64,000 bases of DNA from Oscillospiraceae bacterium (lineage in GTDB: Bacteria; Bacillota; Clostridia; Oscillospirales; Oscillospiraceae). Position numbers and translations under genes: made by a program. How positions within the stretch are numbered: position 1 is the stretch's first letter; every line of letters starts with the position of its first letter. Below the pieces are notes generated by a model that searched no databases, was not told the DNA's origin, and saw nothing but the letters and a program-made list of their open reading frames with translations. The stretch is from the NCBI GenBank assembly GCA_902778285.1, contig CACYXC010000001.1, forward strand, positions 32,107-96,106. The letters run 5' to 3'. This document shows positions 1 through 9,937 of the stretch, one piece after another.

Positions 1-1
1 G

Positions 2-70
2 ACTGCGATCCATGATCCCGCCGCCTTCACCGCCCTGTGCGACACCGCGAAGAACGCCGTCAAGGCCTGA
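2..70 (+). CDS. 3' end of an unidentified protein (partial)
   Basis: An open frame enters from the left edge and ends at TGA 68-70, followed at once by a strong terminator hairpin. That position makes it the C-terminus of a real gene. Only 22 residues are visible, ending ALCDTAKNAVKA, too few to assign a family. Confidence 0.5.
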   Translation, partial: TAIHDPAAFTALCDTAKNAVKA

Positions 71-89
71 TTGCAACAGAAAGAAACAC

Positions 90-119
90 AAAACCGCCGC
101 CCGGCAGGGCGGCGGTTTT
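90..119. terminator. bidirectional intrinsic terminator
   Basis: A 9-bp perfect GC stem (CCGCCGCCC / GGGCGGCGG) with a GGCA loop is flanked by AAAA on the left and TTTT on the right. It lies between two convergent genes and can serve both strands. Confidence 0.85.
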
Positions 120-148
120 GGCGTGTTTTGACAAACGGATACGCAATG

Positions 149-1141
149 CTACACGATGTACTTCTGCTGGCGGAAGGCGAGGGGAGTAATGCCCTCGAGC
201 TGCTTGAAGACACGGATGAAATAGCTGCTGTCCATAAAGCCCAGCTCCTCGCTGATCTCGTTGACGCTTTTTCCTGTGCCGCGCAGCAGCTCCTTGGCCC
301 AGATGATTTTTTGACGCTTGACGAAGTCGGTATAATTCTCGCCGGTCTCACGCAGGAAAAGCTTGGAAAAATAGCTGCCGCTGAGATGGCAGAGCTCCGC
401 CATCTGCCCCATGCGCACCATCTCGCCGCGATGCGCGAAGATGTAAGCGAGGGCGGGGTAGACAGGGCTGTCCTCGGTTACGGGGAGACTGCTGTCCGCG
501 GGGGCGGTCTCGCTTTCGGTGCTGGCGCGCCAGTTGAGGCTCGGCGGCAGGCCGCGCTTCATGACCCACTCGTCCGCAAGGCGTTCGCTGCGGTTCTGGA
601 CGACGCGGCCGACGATGTAGCGGACTATGGCGTTGATGAGGTCGGCGATCTCGACGATGCGGCTGTATTCCATCTCCGGCAGCTGCCGGTATTTTTCCAG
701 CAGATCCTCACGGGCGTCGGCCTCCTCGGCGCGGAAGGAGCTGATCTCGCTGACGAGGCGGCGCACCTCGCCGTCCCGGTCGCCGTCCGGCAGGCGCACC
801 TGCCCGAACATCACCGCGCCGAGATACTGCTCGCCCACCACGATGGGAACGGCCACGTCCACGATGCCGCAGTGGCACAGGTAGATGAAGGGGCGGCCCA
901 GACGCACCGCCTCAAGCCCCGCCAGCGCGTCGCAGCGGTAGCAGCGCTTGCAGGAGACCGGGTTTTCCCGGATCACGGTGCAGAAAGCCGTTCTTCCGCT
1001 GTGCTTGGTCACGGGGCTGCCCTTGTAGTCGATCGTGATGATCGCCGTCCGCGTCAGGGAGGCGAGCTCATCCTGCACCGGCTCCCAGCGGGCCACGTCG
1101 AGCAGGGCTTTCAGATCATAGTCGGAACTGCTGACAGCCAT
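149..1141 (-). CDS. PocR-domain AraC-family transcriptional regulator
   Basis: Predicted one-component regulator of 330 aa. The N-terminal ~170 residues match the PocR ligand-binding domain, with a cysteine-rich stretch (CKRCYRC, then YLCHCG). The C-terminal ~100 residues are an AraC-type double helix-turn-helix ending in a typical GITPLAFRQ segment. PocR domains are known to sense small diols or hydrocarbon-like ligands, as in propanediol control. With glycerol genes a few kb away, a glycerol or diol signal is plausible, but this is inference. The start at 1141 is chosen because AAAGGAG lies 6 nt upstream; an ATG 33 nt further upstream lacks a good ribosome binding site. Confidence 0.85.
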   Translation of the reverse strand: MAVSSSDYDLKALLDVARWEPVQDELASLTRTAIITIDYKGSPVTKHSGRTAFCTVIRENPVSCKRCYRCDALAGLEAVRLGRPFIYLCHCGIVDVAVPIVVGEQYLGAVMFGQVRLPDGDRDGEVRRLVSEISSFRAEEADAREDLLEKYRQLPEMEYSRIVEIADLINAIVRYIVGRVVQNRSERLADEWVMKRGLPPSLNWRASTESETAPADSSLPVTEDSPVYPALAYIFAHRGEMVRMGQMAELCHLSGSYFSKLFLRETGENYTDFVKRQKIIWAKELLRGTGKSVNEISEELGFMDSSYFIRVFKQLEGITPLAFRQQKYIV

Positions 1142-1295
1142 ATGCGCTCCTTTCTCCCGGATAGGGAACAACAAAAAACATTTCGCAGAATATATTTCTA
1201 TCGTATATGATACACCGTCATCATTTTCCTGTCTACTGACAAAAATTCACAAGATAATAGTATTTTCTTTGTATAAGCCGCACAGCGCTAAAGCG

Positions 1296-1324
1296 TTGCC
1301 AAAAAAATACGATTATAGTATAAT
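1296..1324 (+). promoter_or_regulatory. promoter of the MarR-type gene
   Basis: TTGCCA (1296-1301) and TATAAT (1319-1324) are separated by exactly 17 bp, 34 nt upstream of the MarR gene start. Confidence 0.7.
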
Positions 1325-1333
1325 TTTACTATA
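1314..1333. promoter_or_regulatory. palindromic operator candidate over the -10 box
   Basis: TATAGTA (1314-1320) and TACTATA (1327-1333) form a perfect inverted repeat with a 6-bp centre. It covers the -10 box and likely start point of the MarR promoter. Size and position fit a MarR-dimer site giving autorepression; binding by this particular regulator is inferred. Confidence 0.55.
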
Positions 1334-1357
1334 CATCACGGAAGGGAACGAGGAACA

Positions 1358-1858
1358 TTGACGGAAACCGCTTGGATGGGTCGTTATCGGCAGCTGATCG
1401 CAACCATTGTCCTGCATGGCAACAACGTCTCGCGCGTGATGCCCCTGCGCACCCCCATGCTCGACGGGATCGCACTCAACCAGCCGGAATGGCAGATCCT
1501 TGAGTACCTGCTGGAAAACGAACAGGACGACAAATGCATGAACCGCATCTCGGAACGGCTCGGCATTCCCCAGAGCTCGCTGTCCAAGGCCGTCAAGAAC
1601 CTGTGCCGCTTCGGCCTGGTGGAGCGCTTCCGACAGGGCGGGAACCGCAAAAACGTGATCCTTCACCCGACGGAGAAGGGACGCGAGCTGTACCGCGCCT
1701 TTGTGCCCGGCATGATCGACGGCTGCTTCGCCGGTTTTTTCCAGGCGCTCGACGGCATTTCGGATGCAGACCTCGCCGCCTTCACGGAGGCGATGCGGCG
1801 GCTCACGCAGGGGATGGAAAAACAGACCGATCCCGCTCCGCTGGTCCCGCTGGAATAA
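1358..1858 (+). CDS. MarR-family transcriptional regulator
   Basis: A 166-aa winged helix-turn-helix protein. The region around residues 45-105 carries the MarR pattern: a helix (EWQILEYLLEN), a recognition segment (RLGIPQSSLSKAVKNL), then the wing (KNVILHPTEKGREL). Flanking helices would form the dimer interface. The start is TTG at 1358, supported by GAGGAA 4-5 nt upstream; an ATG at 1376 is the alternative. It is monocistronic, with its own promoter, a palindrome over the -10 box and a strong terminator. The ligand and any other targets are unknown; the hydrolase gene downstream is a possible target. Confidence 0.85.
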   Translation: MTETAWMGRYRQLIATIVLHGNNVSRVMPLRTPMLDGIALNQPEWQILEYLLENEQDDKCMNRISERLGIPQSSLSKAVKNLCRFGLVERFRQGGNRKNVILHPTEKGRELYRAFVPGMIDGCFAGFFQALDGISDADLAAFTEAMRRLTQGMEKQTDPAPLVPLE

Positions 1859-1876
1859 CACGGATAAAACCTCTCT

Positions 1877-1920
1877 ATCCTGCACAAAAACCGGACATGG
1901 TTTTTGTGCAGGATTTTTTT
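1877..1920 (+). terminator. intrinsic terminator after the MarR gene
   Basis: A 16-bp stem (ATCCTGCACAAAAACC and its complement) closes a 6-nt loop and runs into a 7-T tract, 18 nt after the MarR stop codon. Confidence 0.9.
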
Positions 1921-2000
1921 GTGTCAAACGTTACGACAAAAATGTCCAATTTGTCAAAATAATGCTTCAAAAAATTGCAGAATCGAGTCGAAGAATTCAA

Positions 2001-2029
2001 ATGACAAGCACAGACAATCCTTGTATGAT
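2001..2029 (+). promoter_or_regulatory. promoter candidate for the membrane hydrolase
   Basis: ATGACA (2001-2006) and TATGAT (2024-2029) are separated by 17 bp. This leaves a ~135-nt leader before the start at 2171, in which I see no recognisable riboswitch. Confidence 0.45.
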
Positions 2030-2170
2030 TTAACCAGACAGAGTGAAAAAGAGTATTCAATTTTCACTCAAATTCGGTAAAATCACCAAAAGCGGGACGC
2101 GAGACCGGTAAACGGCGGCTCGCAGTCCCTGCCGGCGGTGGGACAAACAGGGAAAAGAAAGGAGAAAAAG

Positions 2171-4009
2171 ATGAAAAACAAGAAAGGCGCAAAATTCTGG
2201 TTGGCGATCGCGCTCATCATCTGTCTGATCAGCTCGATCGGCGCGTCCGTCGCACAGACGGACGGTGGTTTTATCAAGTATCACGACGTAACCTTCGTCA
2301 CCCAGAGCGGACATGAGCTGGACGCACTCCTGCTCGTGCCGGAAACCGCGACCGCCGAGAACCCCGCCCCCGCGATCGTCTGCTCCCACGGCTGGTACAA
2401 CAACCGCGAGATGCAGGATCTGAACTATGTGGAGTACGCCCGCCGCGGCTTCGTGGTCATCTCGATCAGCATGTACGGCCACGGCGACTCCGAGGTCATC
2501 GCGAACAACACCTGGTGGGACGACGAGAACAATGCCAACGGCCTCTATGATGCGGTCAAGTATCTGGCCGAGCTGCCCTTCGTCGACGCCTCCCGCATCG
2601 GCGTGACCGGCCACTCCAACGGTGCCCGCGCCAGCCGCGAGGCCATGCTGCAGGACTATGACGGCCTGATCGCCGCCGCGCTGCTCGTCTCCAACGACTC
2701 CGTCTATTACGACGCGGACGGCAACTACGCCAACCCCTTCGGCAGCAGGGATGTGGGCATCGTCGCCTGCCAGTACGACGAGTTCTTCCACCGTGTGACG
2801 AAAGAAGACGGCAGCAAGACGCCTCCGCGGGAGTACATCAATCAGGTCACCGCGCAGTCCTTCCTGAACTTCGGCGAGGACCCCGCCGGTCAGGAGGCCC
2901 GCGAGAGCTACACCTACTACAGCAAGGATATCGACGGAGAGAGCGCTCTGCGCATCATCTTCAACCCGGCCATCACGCACCCCTGGGCGCACTTCTCGGC
3001 GCACGTCGTCGCCATGAGCATGGACTTCTTTGACAAGGCGCTCGACGCTCCGATCAAGCTCAACATCAACAACCAAATCTGGCAGTGGAAGGCCTTCTTC
3101 AACGCGCTGGGCCTGCTGGGCTTCTTCATGTTCCTGATCTACTGTGCCATCGCGCTGACCGAGACCCCGTACTTTGCGGAGCTGGCCGCTACCGAGGAGG
3201 TCAAGCCGCTGCCCGCGCCGAAGGGCAAGGGCCAGTACTGGTACTGGGGCGGCTTCGCGGTCTGCACGCTCTTTGCCATCATCGCCTACCCGGGCATCTA
3301 TAAGTGGTGCAACACTCACCGGCCCGACTTCTTCCCTCAGGCGCCCACCTTCTACATCGGCATGTGGACCTTCCTGTGCGGCCTGTTCACGCTGATCGTG
3401 CTTGCGGTGAGCTACTTCTGCTTCAGCAGGAAGAACGGCCTCGACCCCGTTGAGCGCGGCATCAAGATGAGCGGGCGGAAGCTCTGGAAGACCATCGTGC
3501 TGTCTCTGACCGTGGCGGTCTCCGCCTACGCGCTGGTGTTCCTGTCCGACTACCTGTTCAAGACCGACTTCCGCCTCTGGTGCTTCTCCACGATCCGCGC
3601 CTTCCAGCCGATGCACTTCAAGGTGATCTGGCGCTATCTGATCCTGTGGCTGACCTATTACATCGCCCTGTCCCTGGCCACCAACTGCTTCAACTTCAAC
3701 GACATGGGCGGCAGGAAGGGCTGGCTGAGCACGATCATCCAGATGTTCTTCGTCTTCATCGGGCCGGAGATCATGATCGGCGTGCAGTACATCACCTTCT
3801 TCAACAAGGGCTTCATGTGGACCGAGCTCACCGGCAAGGGCGGCAGCATCATCGGCATCTGGCTGTATCCCATCGTCTTTATCCTTCCGGTCGCGGCCTT
3901 TATCTGCAACAAGATCTACCGCAAGACCAAAAATCCCTATATCGGAGGCATCATCATGGGCGTGATCGCCTGCGTGATCTCCGTCACCAACACGCTTACC
4001 CTCGGCTGA
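2171..4009 (+). CDS. membrane-anchored alpha/beta hydrolase with a C-terminal multi-helix domain
   Basis: 612 aa. Residues ~9-28 form a signal-anchor helix. Residues ~35-290 form an alpha/beta-hydrolase domain with the nucleophile elbow GHSNG (Ser ~149). Eight hydrophobic segments then follow between ~308 and ~610 (about 308-328, 358-377, 395-418, 442-463, 487-509, 517-541, 560-580, 591-610). The hydrolase domain probably faces outside, tethered to an integral membrane domain. Substrate is unknown; an esterase or peptidase on a lipid or small molecule is plausible. The start is set by AAAGGAG 6 nt upstream; an in-frame ATG 33 nt upstream has no ribosome binding site. It lies between two terminators and so is likely transcribed alone. 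Confidence 0.75.
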   Translation: MKNKKGAKFWLAIALIICLISSIGASVAQTDGGFIKYHDVTFVTQSGHELDALLLVPETATAENPAPAIVCSHGWYNNREMQDLNYVEYARRGFVVISISMYGHGDSEVIANNTWWDDENNANGLYDAVKYLAELPFVDASRIGVTGHSNGARASREAMLQDYDGLIAAALLVSNDSVYYDADGNYANPFGSRDVGIVACQYDEFFHRVTKEDGSKTPPREYINQVTAQSFLNFGEDPAGQEARESYTYYSKDIDGESALRIIFNPAITHPWAHFSAHVVAMSMDFFDKALDAPIKLNINNQIWQWKAFFNALGLLGFFMFLIYCAIALTETPYFAELAATEEVKPLPAPKGKGQYWYWGGFAVCTLFAIIAYPGIYKWCNTHRPDFFPQAPTFYIGMWTFLCGLFTLIVLAVSYFCFSRKNGLDPVERGIKMSGRKLWKTIVLSLTVAVSAYALVFLSDYLFKTDFRLWCFSTIRAFQPMHFKVIWRYLILWLTYYIALSLATNCFNFNDMGGRKGWLSTIIQMFFVFIGPEIMIGVQYITFFNKGFMWTELTGKGGSIIGIWLYPIVFILPVAAFICNKIYRKTKNPYIGGIIMGVIACVISVTNTLTLG

Positions 4010-4029
4010 TCCCCCTCCCTCTCTTTTCC

Positions 4030-4056
4030 GGGCCGCCGCATTTGCGGCGGCCCCTT
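4030..4056 (+). terminator. hairpin terminator after the membrane hydrolase
   Basis: A 10-bp GC stem (GGGCCGCCGC / GCGGCGGCCC) with a 4-nt loop is followed by CTTTCC. The U-tract is short, so efficiency is uncertain. Confidence 0.6.
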
Positions 4057-4098
4057 TCCTGTACGGTTCCTCCGTACTTCGGGCCGGGCGGCGGCAGA

Positions 4099-4128
4099 TT
4101 GAAGTTGCAAATCCGGCGCGAGTATAGT
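4099..4128 (+). promoter_or_regulatory. promoter candidate for the glycerol-phosphate genes
   Basis: TTGAAG (4099-4104) and TATAGT (4123-4128) are separated by 18 bp, 48 nt before the start at 4177. Confidence 0.5.
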
Positions 4129-4176
4129 AAACTTAAAGCAGTATAAGCAAAAAACTTTTCAGGAGGTTTTCCGTCA

Positions 4177-5412
4177 ATGATCCTCAACACCGCCCAATAT
4201 CTGGGACCCTGCGCCTGCGGGCGCGACCATGAGCTGCGCACCAAGCTGGTCGTATGCGAATACGGCGCGCTGGCAAAATTCGACAAGTATATGGAGGACG
4301 CGGGGCTGTCCGGCTACCGCACCGTTATCTACGACACCAACACCTACAATCTGCCCGGCATGGTACACGTCCGGGCCGACCAGGAGATCGTGCTGGAGGC
4401 CAAGGGCCTGCACAGCGAGAAGGGCCTGATCGAGGACTGCATGAAGCGCTTCGAGCGCACGCCCGACTACGTGGTGGTCGTGGGCGGCGGCACGCTGATG
4501 GACTTCGGCCGCTACAGCGCCTGGAAGCTGGGCATCCCCTTCGTCGCCATCCCCACCATCGTCTCCTCCGACGGCTTCACGGCCGACATCTGCTCCATCA
4601 TCATCGACGGTCAGAAGAAGTCCATCCCCATGCAGGCGGCCGACGCCGTCATCTGCGACATCGGCATCGTCGCCGGCGCGCCGCGCTTCCTGACCATCGC
4701 GGGCGTGCAGGACATCATGGCGAAGGTCGTCTCCATCGCCGACTGGAAGATCGCCTCGCTGGTCTCCGGCGAGTACTTCTGCCAGAAGGTCTGCGATATG
4801 GCGCAGGAGGCGCTGGACCTGATGACGAAATGCGCCTATGACCTGAAGGCCGGCAAGGAGCCGGATATCGAGACCATGGCCTACACGCAGATGCTCTCGG
4901 GCCTGACGATGCAGATCCTCTCCAATTCCCGCGCCGCCTCCGGCGCCGAGCATCTGGTCGCCCATCTGGTGGAAATGAAGCCCCGCGGCTTCGAGAACGC
5001 CCACGGCCTGCACGGCGAGTGCGTCGGCGTGGGGACGCTGATGGTGGCGCAGGCCTACCACAAGCTGGCCGAGCGGGAGAGCATCGAGGTCAAGCCCTTC
5101 ACGCCCATCGACGAGGAGTGGGTGCGCTGGGAGTTCGGCGATCTGGCCGACGGCATCCTGAAGGAGAACGAAAACGACGTGCTCGCGACCTTCCCGCCCG
5201 AGAACATCAAGAAGCACTGGCAGGAGATCCGCGAGATCATCGCGCAGATCCCGAGCTACGAGGAGCTGCTTGAGCTCTATACCGCCATCGGCGCCAAGCA
5301 CTCGCTCGAGGAGTTAGGCATCGACCCGGCGGTGAAGGACAGCTTCCTCGACATCTCCAGCGCGATCCGCAATCGCCTGACGCTGGCGAGAATGACGCGG
5401 CTTATCGTTTGA
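4177..5412 (+). CDS. egsA: sn-glycerol-1-phosphate dehydrogenase (AraM/EgsA family)
   Basis: 411 aa. Predicted NAD(P)H-dependent, metal-dependent interconversion of dihydroxyacetone phosphate and sn-glycerol-1-phosphate, in the cytosol. Visible family features are the Rossmann GGGT (~101-105), the segment PTIVSSDGFTADICS, and metal-ligand histidines in SGAEHLVAH (~254-260) and AHGLHGE (~275). These match the iron-alcohol-dehydrogenase superfamily AraM branch rather than GlpA-type G3P dehydrogenases. SD AGGAGG lies 10 nt before ATG. It is followed by glycerol kinase and a NagD-like phosphatase; Bacillus subtilis likewise pairs araM with the HAD gene araL. Whether G1P serves lipids or is an overflow product here cannot be read from sequence. 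Confidence 0.88.
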   Translation: MILNTAQYLGPCACGRDHELRTKLVVCEYGALAKFDKYMEDAGLSGYRTVIYDTNTYNLPGMVHVRADQEIVLEAKGLHSEKGLIEDCMKRFERTPDYVVVVGGGTLMDFGRYSAWKLGIPFVAIPTIVSSDGFTADICSIIIDGQKKSIPMQAADAVICDIGIVAGAPRFLTIAGVQDIMAKVVSIADWKIASLVSGEYFCQKVCDMAQEALDLMTKCAYDLKAGKEPDIETMAYTQMLSGLTMQILSNSRAASGAEHLVAHLVEMKPRGFENAHGLHGECVGVGTLMVAQAYHKLAERESIEVKPFTPIDEEWVRWEFGDLADGILKENENDVLATFPPENIKKHWQEIREIIAQIPSYEELLELYTAIGAKHSLEELGIDPAVKDSFLDISSAIRNRLTLARMTRLIV

Positions 5413-5459
5413 CCGCAGAGGCGGACGGTATCCGCCCGCCGCGGGCGGCTGATCGCGTC

Positions 5460-5564
5460 AGAATAAGGCCAATTGGTCAGGCAACCGCCTTGGGGCGGCT
5501 GCCTCGACCGATGACCTTATTCTTCCTTTCCAAATTGAACCCGCTTCCGCTGGGCTTCAATTTG
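5460..5564 (+). repeat. composite hairpin repeat, family A, copy 1
   Basis: Module 1 (5460-5523) is an imperfect palindrome: arms AGAATAAGGCCAA / TGACCTTATTCT, then GGTCA...TCGACCG, enclosing a GC-rich variable hairpin. Module 2 (5531-5564) is a second hairpin, CAAATTGAACCC / TGGGCTTCAATTTG. The same two-module plan recurs at 9936, 27169 (inverted), 33299 and 45875. Confidence 0.85.
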
Positions 5565-5590
5565 GGAAACAATGAAAGGGGATTGAAAAT

Positions 5591-7081
<1,491 letters not shown>

Positions 7082-7086
7082 TAGGC

Positions 7087-7248
7087 CTTGCGTGCCGTAG
7101 GGGCTGTTATTAACCGCCCGGCGGCACAAGCCCGGAGGAACGAACAGAGCCCCGGCAAATACGCACAGGGCTGCGAGTTCGCCCCGAACATTCTGCGCAG
7201 GTCCGGTTTCCCTGCGCGGGCGGCTGATAGCCGCCCCTACGAGGCAAG
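7087..7248. repeat. MITE-like element with terminal inverted repeats (family E)
   Basis: The ends read CTTGCGTGCCGTAGGGGC (7087-7104) and a near-complement ending CGCCCCTACGAGGCAAG (7232-7248). The ~160-bp body has no coding potential. The same terminal sequence CCCCTACGAGGCAAG recurs at ~10560-10575. It occupies most of the gap between glpK and the HAD gene. Confidence 0.6.
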
Positions 7249-7303
7249 ACGATTTGTGCGCGGCTGATAGAAGAATCGGGGAATAAAAAAGGAATAGAGA
7301 AAT

Positions 7304-8122
7304 ATGAATCTGGAAAAGCTAAAGAACTGCGAACTGTTCCTCTTCGACATGGACGGAACCCTGTATCTGGGCGACGAGGTCTACGACGGGGCGATCGCGC
7401 TGATGGAGGACCTGCCCCGGCTCGGGAAAAAGTACATCTACCTGACCAACAACTCCTCCCGCGCGGGCACCGACTACATCGCGCGCCTGCGGCGGCTGGG
7501 CTTCCCCTGCGAGGCGGAGAACGTCTTCACCTCCGGCATGGCCACGGGCATGTACCTCAATCAGAACTGCCCCGGCGCGTCCGTGTATCTCGCGGGGACG
7601 CGCGCCTTTTTCCGCGAGCTGCAGAGCTACGGCATCCGCCTCGTCAACGACGAGCAGGGTCACACCGAGGCCTTCGATGTCGACGTGGTGGTGCAGGGCT
7701 TCGACACGGAGCTCGTGTATGAAAAGCTCGACAGGGCCGTGCATTTCCTGCGCCGCGGCTCCAAGTTCATCGCCGCCAATCCCGACTGGGTCTGCCCGAT
7801 GCCCGCGGGCGAGGTCCTGCCCGACTGCGGGAGCATCTGCGCCCTGCTGACGGCCTCGAGCGGCGTGAAGCCCGAGTATATCGGCAAGCCCAACCGCAAC
7901 ATGATCGACGTGATCGCGAAGATGACCGGCATCCCCAACGAAAAGATCTGCGCCGTGGGCGACCGGTTATACACCGATATCGCCGTGGCGCAGAACGCGG
8001 GCAGCGTCTCGGTGCTGGTGCTGTCGGGCGAGACCGATCAGGCGATGGTCGACGCGGCCGAGCGGAAGCCCGACTACGTGCTGCCCTCGGTGAAGGAGCT
8101 GCACGAATTGCTCAGGGCGTAA
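7304..8122 (+). CDS. HAD-superfamily IIA phosphatase (NagD/AraL-like)
   Basis: 272 aa. It has HAD motif I DMDGT (Asp15/Asp17), motif II LTNNSS, a capping domain of the NagD type (VVVQGFD), and motifs III/IV GKPNRN and GDRLYTDI. Such enzymes hydrolyse small phosphate esters. Known relatives act on nucleotides, sugar phosphates or glycerol phosphate (eukaryotic PGP). Next to G1P dehydrogenase and glycerol kinase, a glycerol-phosphate or related phosphatase is the best guess, by analogy with the AraL-AraM pairing, but specificity is not readable. AAGGA precedes the ATG. Confidence 0.88.
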   Translation: MNLEKLKNCELFLFDMDGTLYLGDEVYDGAIALMEDLPRLGKKYIYLTNNSSRAGTDYIARLRRLGFPCEAENVFTSGMATGMYLNQNCPGASVYLAGTRAFFRELQSYGIRLVNDEQGHTEAFDVDVVVQGFDTELVYEKLDRAVHFLRRGSKFIAANPDWVCPMPAGEVLPDCGSICALLTASSGVKPEYIGKPNRNMIDVIAKMTGIPNEKICAVGDRLYTDIAVAQNAGSVSVLVLSGETDQAMVDAAERKPDYVLPSVKELHELLRA

Positions 8123-8170
8123 GGCCGCCGGGCGAGAACGCCCGATCAAAAAAAGAGTTGAAGGTCCCTT

Positions 8171-9937
8171 ATGGCGTTGATACTGGATTACGCATTCCCC
8201 ATCGCGGCGGCGCTGCTGCTCGTCGTGTTCTTCGCGGGCCTGCCCGCGCTTCAAAACTGCAGACTGCCCTCCGCCTCTCCCAAAAGGGGAGGCAGAGGGC
8301 TTGACGCTTTGTGGCTCCTGCTGATCACGGGGGTCTACGCCTTCGCCGCCTTTACCGATCTGGGCGATACCGCCGCGCCGCAGAGCTTCGTGCCCATGGC
8401 GGGGCAGAGCGCCGTCTTCGGTCTCGAGGAGCGCCCGGCGGAGCTGATGCTCTACACGGGCGTCGGCATGGGCGGCTACCGCATCGAGATCTCCGACAAC
8501 GGCACGGATTACGCGCCGCTGACGGAGGACTTCACACAGGACCATGTGGCCGTGCTCAAGTGGCACAGCCTGCCCCTGGAGACCGAGGGCGAGGGCCCCT
8601 GCTACGTGCGCATCAGCTGCACGAACGGCGAGCCCTGGCTGGGCGAGGCGGTCTTCCGGAACGCGGAGGGCGCGGCGCTGCCCATCGGCGCGTCGATCCG
8701 GGAGCTGGCCGACGAGCAGGAGCTGGTCCCGGAGCGCTACAGCCTGGACAATTCCACCTATTTTGACGAGATCTATCACGCGCGCACGGCGCTCGAGCAC
8801 ATCGAGGGCCTCTGGCCCTATGAGATCAGCCATCCGCCCCTGGGCAAGATCCTGATGGGCCTGGGCATCCGGCTCTTCGGCATGACGCCCTTCGGCTGGC
8901 GCTTCACGGGGACGCTCTTCGGCGTGCTGATGCTGCCGCTCATGTACGCGTTTTTGAAAAAGCTCTTCGGCGGCGGCGCAGTCCCCGCGCTCGGCACGCT
9001 TGTGTTCGCGGCGGACTTCATGCACTTCGTGCAGACCCGCATCGCCACCATCGACACCTACGGCGTGTTCTTCATCCTGCTGATGTATTATTTTATGTAC
9101 ATCTGGCTTTCGGAGGACAGACTCTGGGCCCTCGCGCTCGCGGGCGTGAGCTTCGGACTGGGGGCTGCCAGCAAATGGATCTGCCTCTACGCCGGGGCAG
9201 GCCTCGGCGTGCTGTGGCTGCTGTACTGGCTGCGGCGTTTCCTGCGTCGGGAGGAGGGGGAGAAGGTCTTTCCCGCCTTCGCAAAAAACGCCGCCTTCTG
9301 CCTGCTGTTCTTCGTCGCGGTGCCGGGGCTGATCTACTATCTGGCCTACCTGCCCTACGGCGCGGCCAGACAGGCGCAGCCGTTCACGAAGGAATACTGG
9401 GACATCGTCTGGAGCAACCAGATCTATATGTTCACCTATCACTCCCAGCTCGTTGCAACGCATCCCTATGCCTCCCGCTGGTACGAGTGGATGCTGAACA
9501 TCCGGCCCATCCTGTACTACATGGAGACGGGCCCGGCCGGCGAGCGCATCCGGATCGCGGCCTTCCTGAACCCGGCGCTCTGCTGGGGCGGGCTGCTGGC
9601 ACTGTTCGTGCTGCTGTACACGGCGATCTTCCGCCGGGACAGGACGGCGGGCTTCCTGCTGATCGGCTATCTGGCGCAGCTGCTGCCCTGGGTGTTCATC
9701 GACCGGCTGACCTTCGCCTATCACTATTTCCCGTCCTCGGTCTTCCTCGTGCTGGCGCTGGGCTACGTGTTCGCGCTGATGCGGGACGGCAGGCGGCGCT
9801 GGCTCTGGTACGCGGGCGGCTTTGCGCTGGTGAGCGCGGCGCTCTTCGCGCTGTTCTATCCGGAGCTCTCGGCCCACGCGGTGGATGCCGGCTTTGCCGA
9901 CCGGGCGATCCGCTGGCTGCCGACCTGGCCGTTGTGA
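8171..9937 (+). CDS. PMT/ArnT-type lipid-linked glycosyltransferase
   Basis: 588-aa polytopic membrane protein of the GT-C fold. It has an N-terminal helix and a lectin-like ectodomain (~80-190), then the conserved acidic pair FDE (~197-199), HPPLGK (~220-226) and about ten further helices. The family transfers sugars from polyprenyl-phosphate donors to protein or glycan acceptors on the outer face of the membrane. Acceptor and sugar are unknown. A GC-rich repeat (8264-8300) is read in frame as a short basic loop after the first helix. The stop codon (9935-9937) lies inside a family A repeat. The ribosome binding site is weak (GAAGG). Confidence 0.85.
   Translation: MALILDYAFPIAAALLLVVFFAGLPALQNCRLPSASPKRGGRGLDALWLLLITGVYAFAAFTDLGDTAAPQSFVPMAGQSAVFGLEERPAELMLYTGVGMGGYRIEISDNGTDYAPLTEDFTQDHVAVLKWHSLPLETEGEGPCYVRISCTNGEPWLGEAVFRNAEGAALPIGASIRELADEQELVPERYSLDNSTYFDEIYHARTALEHIEGLWPYEISHPPLGKILMGLGIRLFGMTPFGWRFTGTLFGVLMLPLMYAFLKKLFGGGAVPALGTLVFAADFMHFVQTRIATIDTYGVFFILLMYYFMYIWLSEDRLWALALAGVSFGLGAASKWICLYAGAGLGVLWLLYWLRRFLRREEGEKVFPAFAKNAAFCLLFFVAVPGLIYYLAYLPYGAARQAQPFTKEYWDIVWSNQIYMFTYHSQLVATHPYASRWYEWMLNIRPILYYMETGPAGERIRIAAFLNPALCWGGLLALFVLLYTAIFRRDRTAGFLLIGYLAQLLPWVFIDRLTFAYHYFPSSVFLVLALGYVFALMRDGRRRWLWYAGGFALVSAALFALFYPELSAHAVDAGFADRAIRWLPTWPL
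8264..8300. repeat. palindromic repeat inside the glycosyltransferase gene
   Basis: CTGCCCTCCGCCTCTCCC and its near-complement GGGGAGGCAGAGGGC flank AAAA. It resembles the short GGGGAGG hairpins found between genes here, and keeps the reading frame open. Confidence 0.6.
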
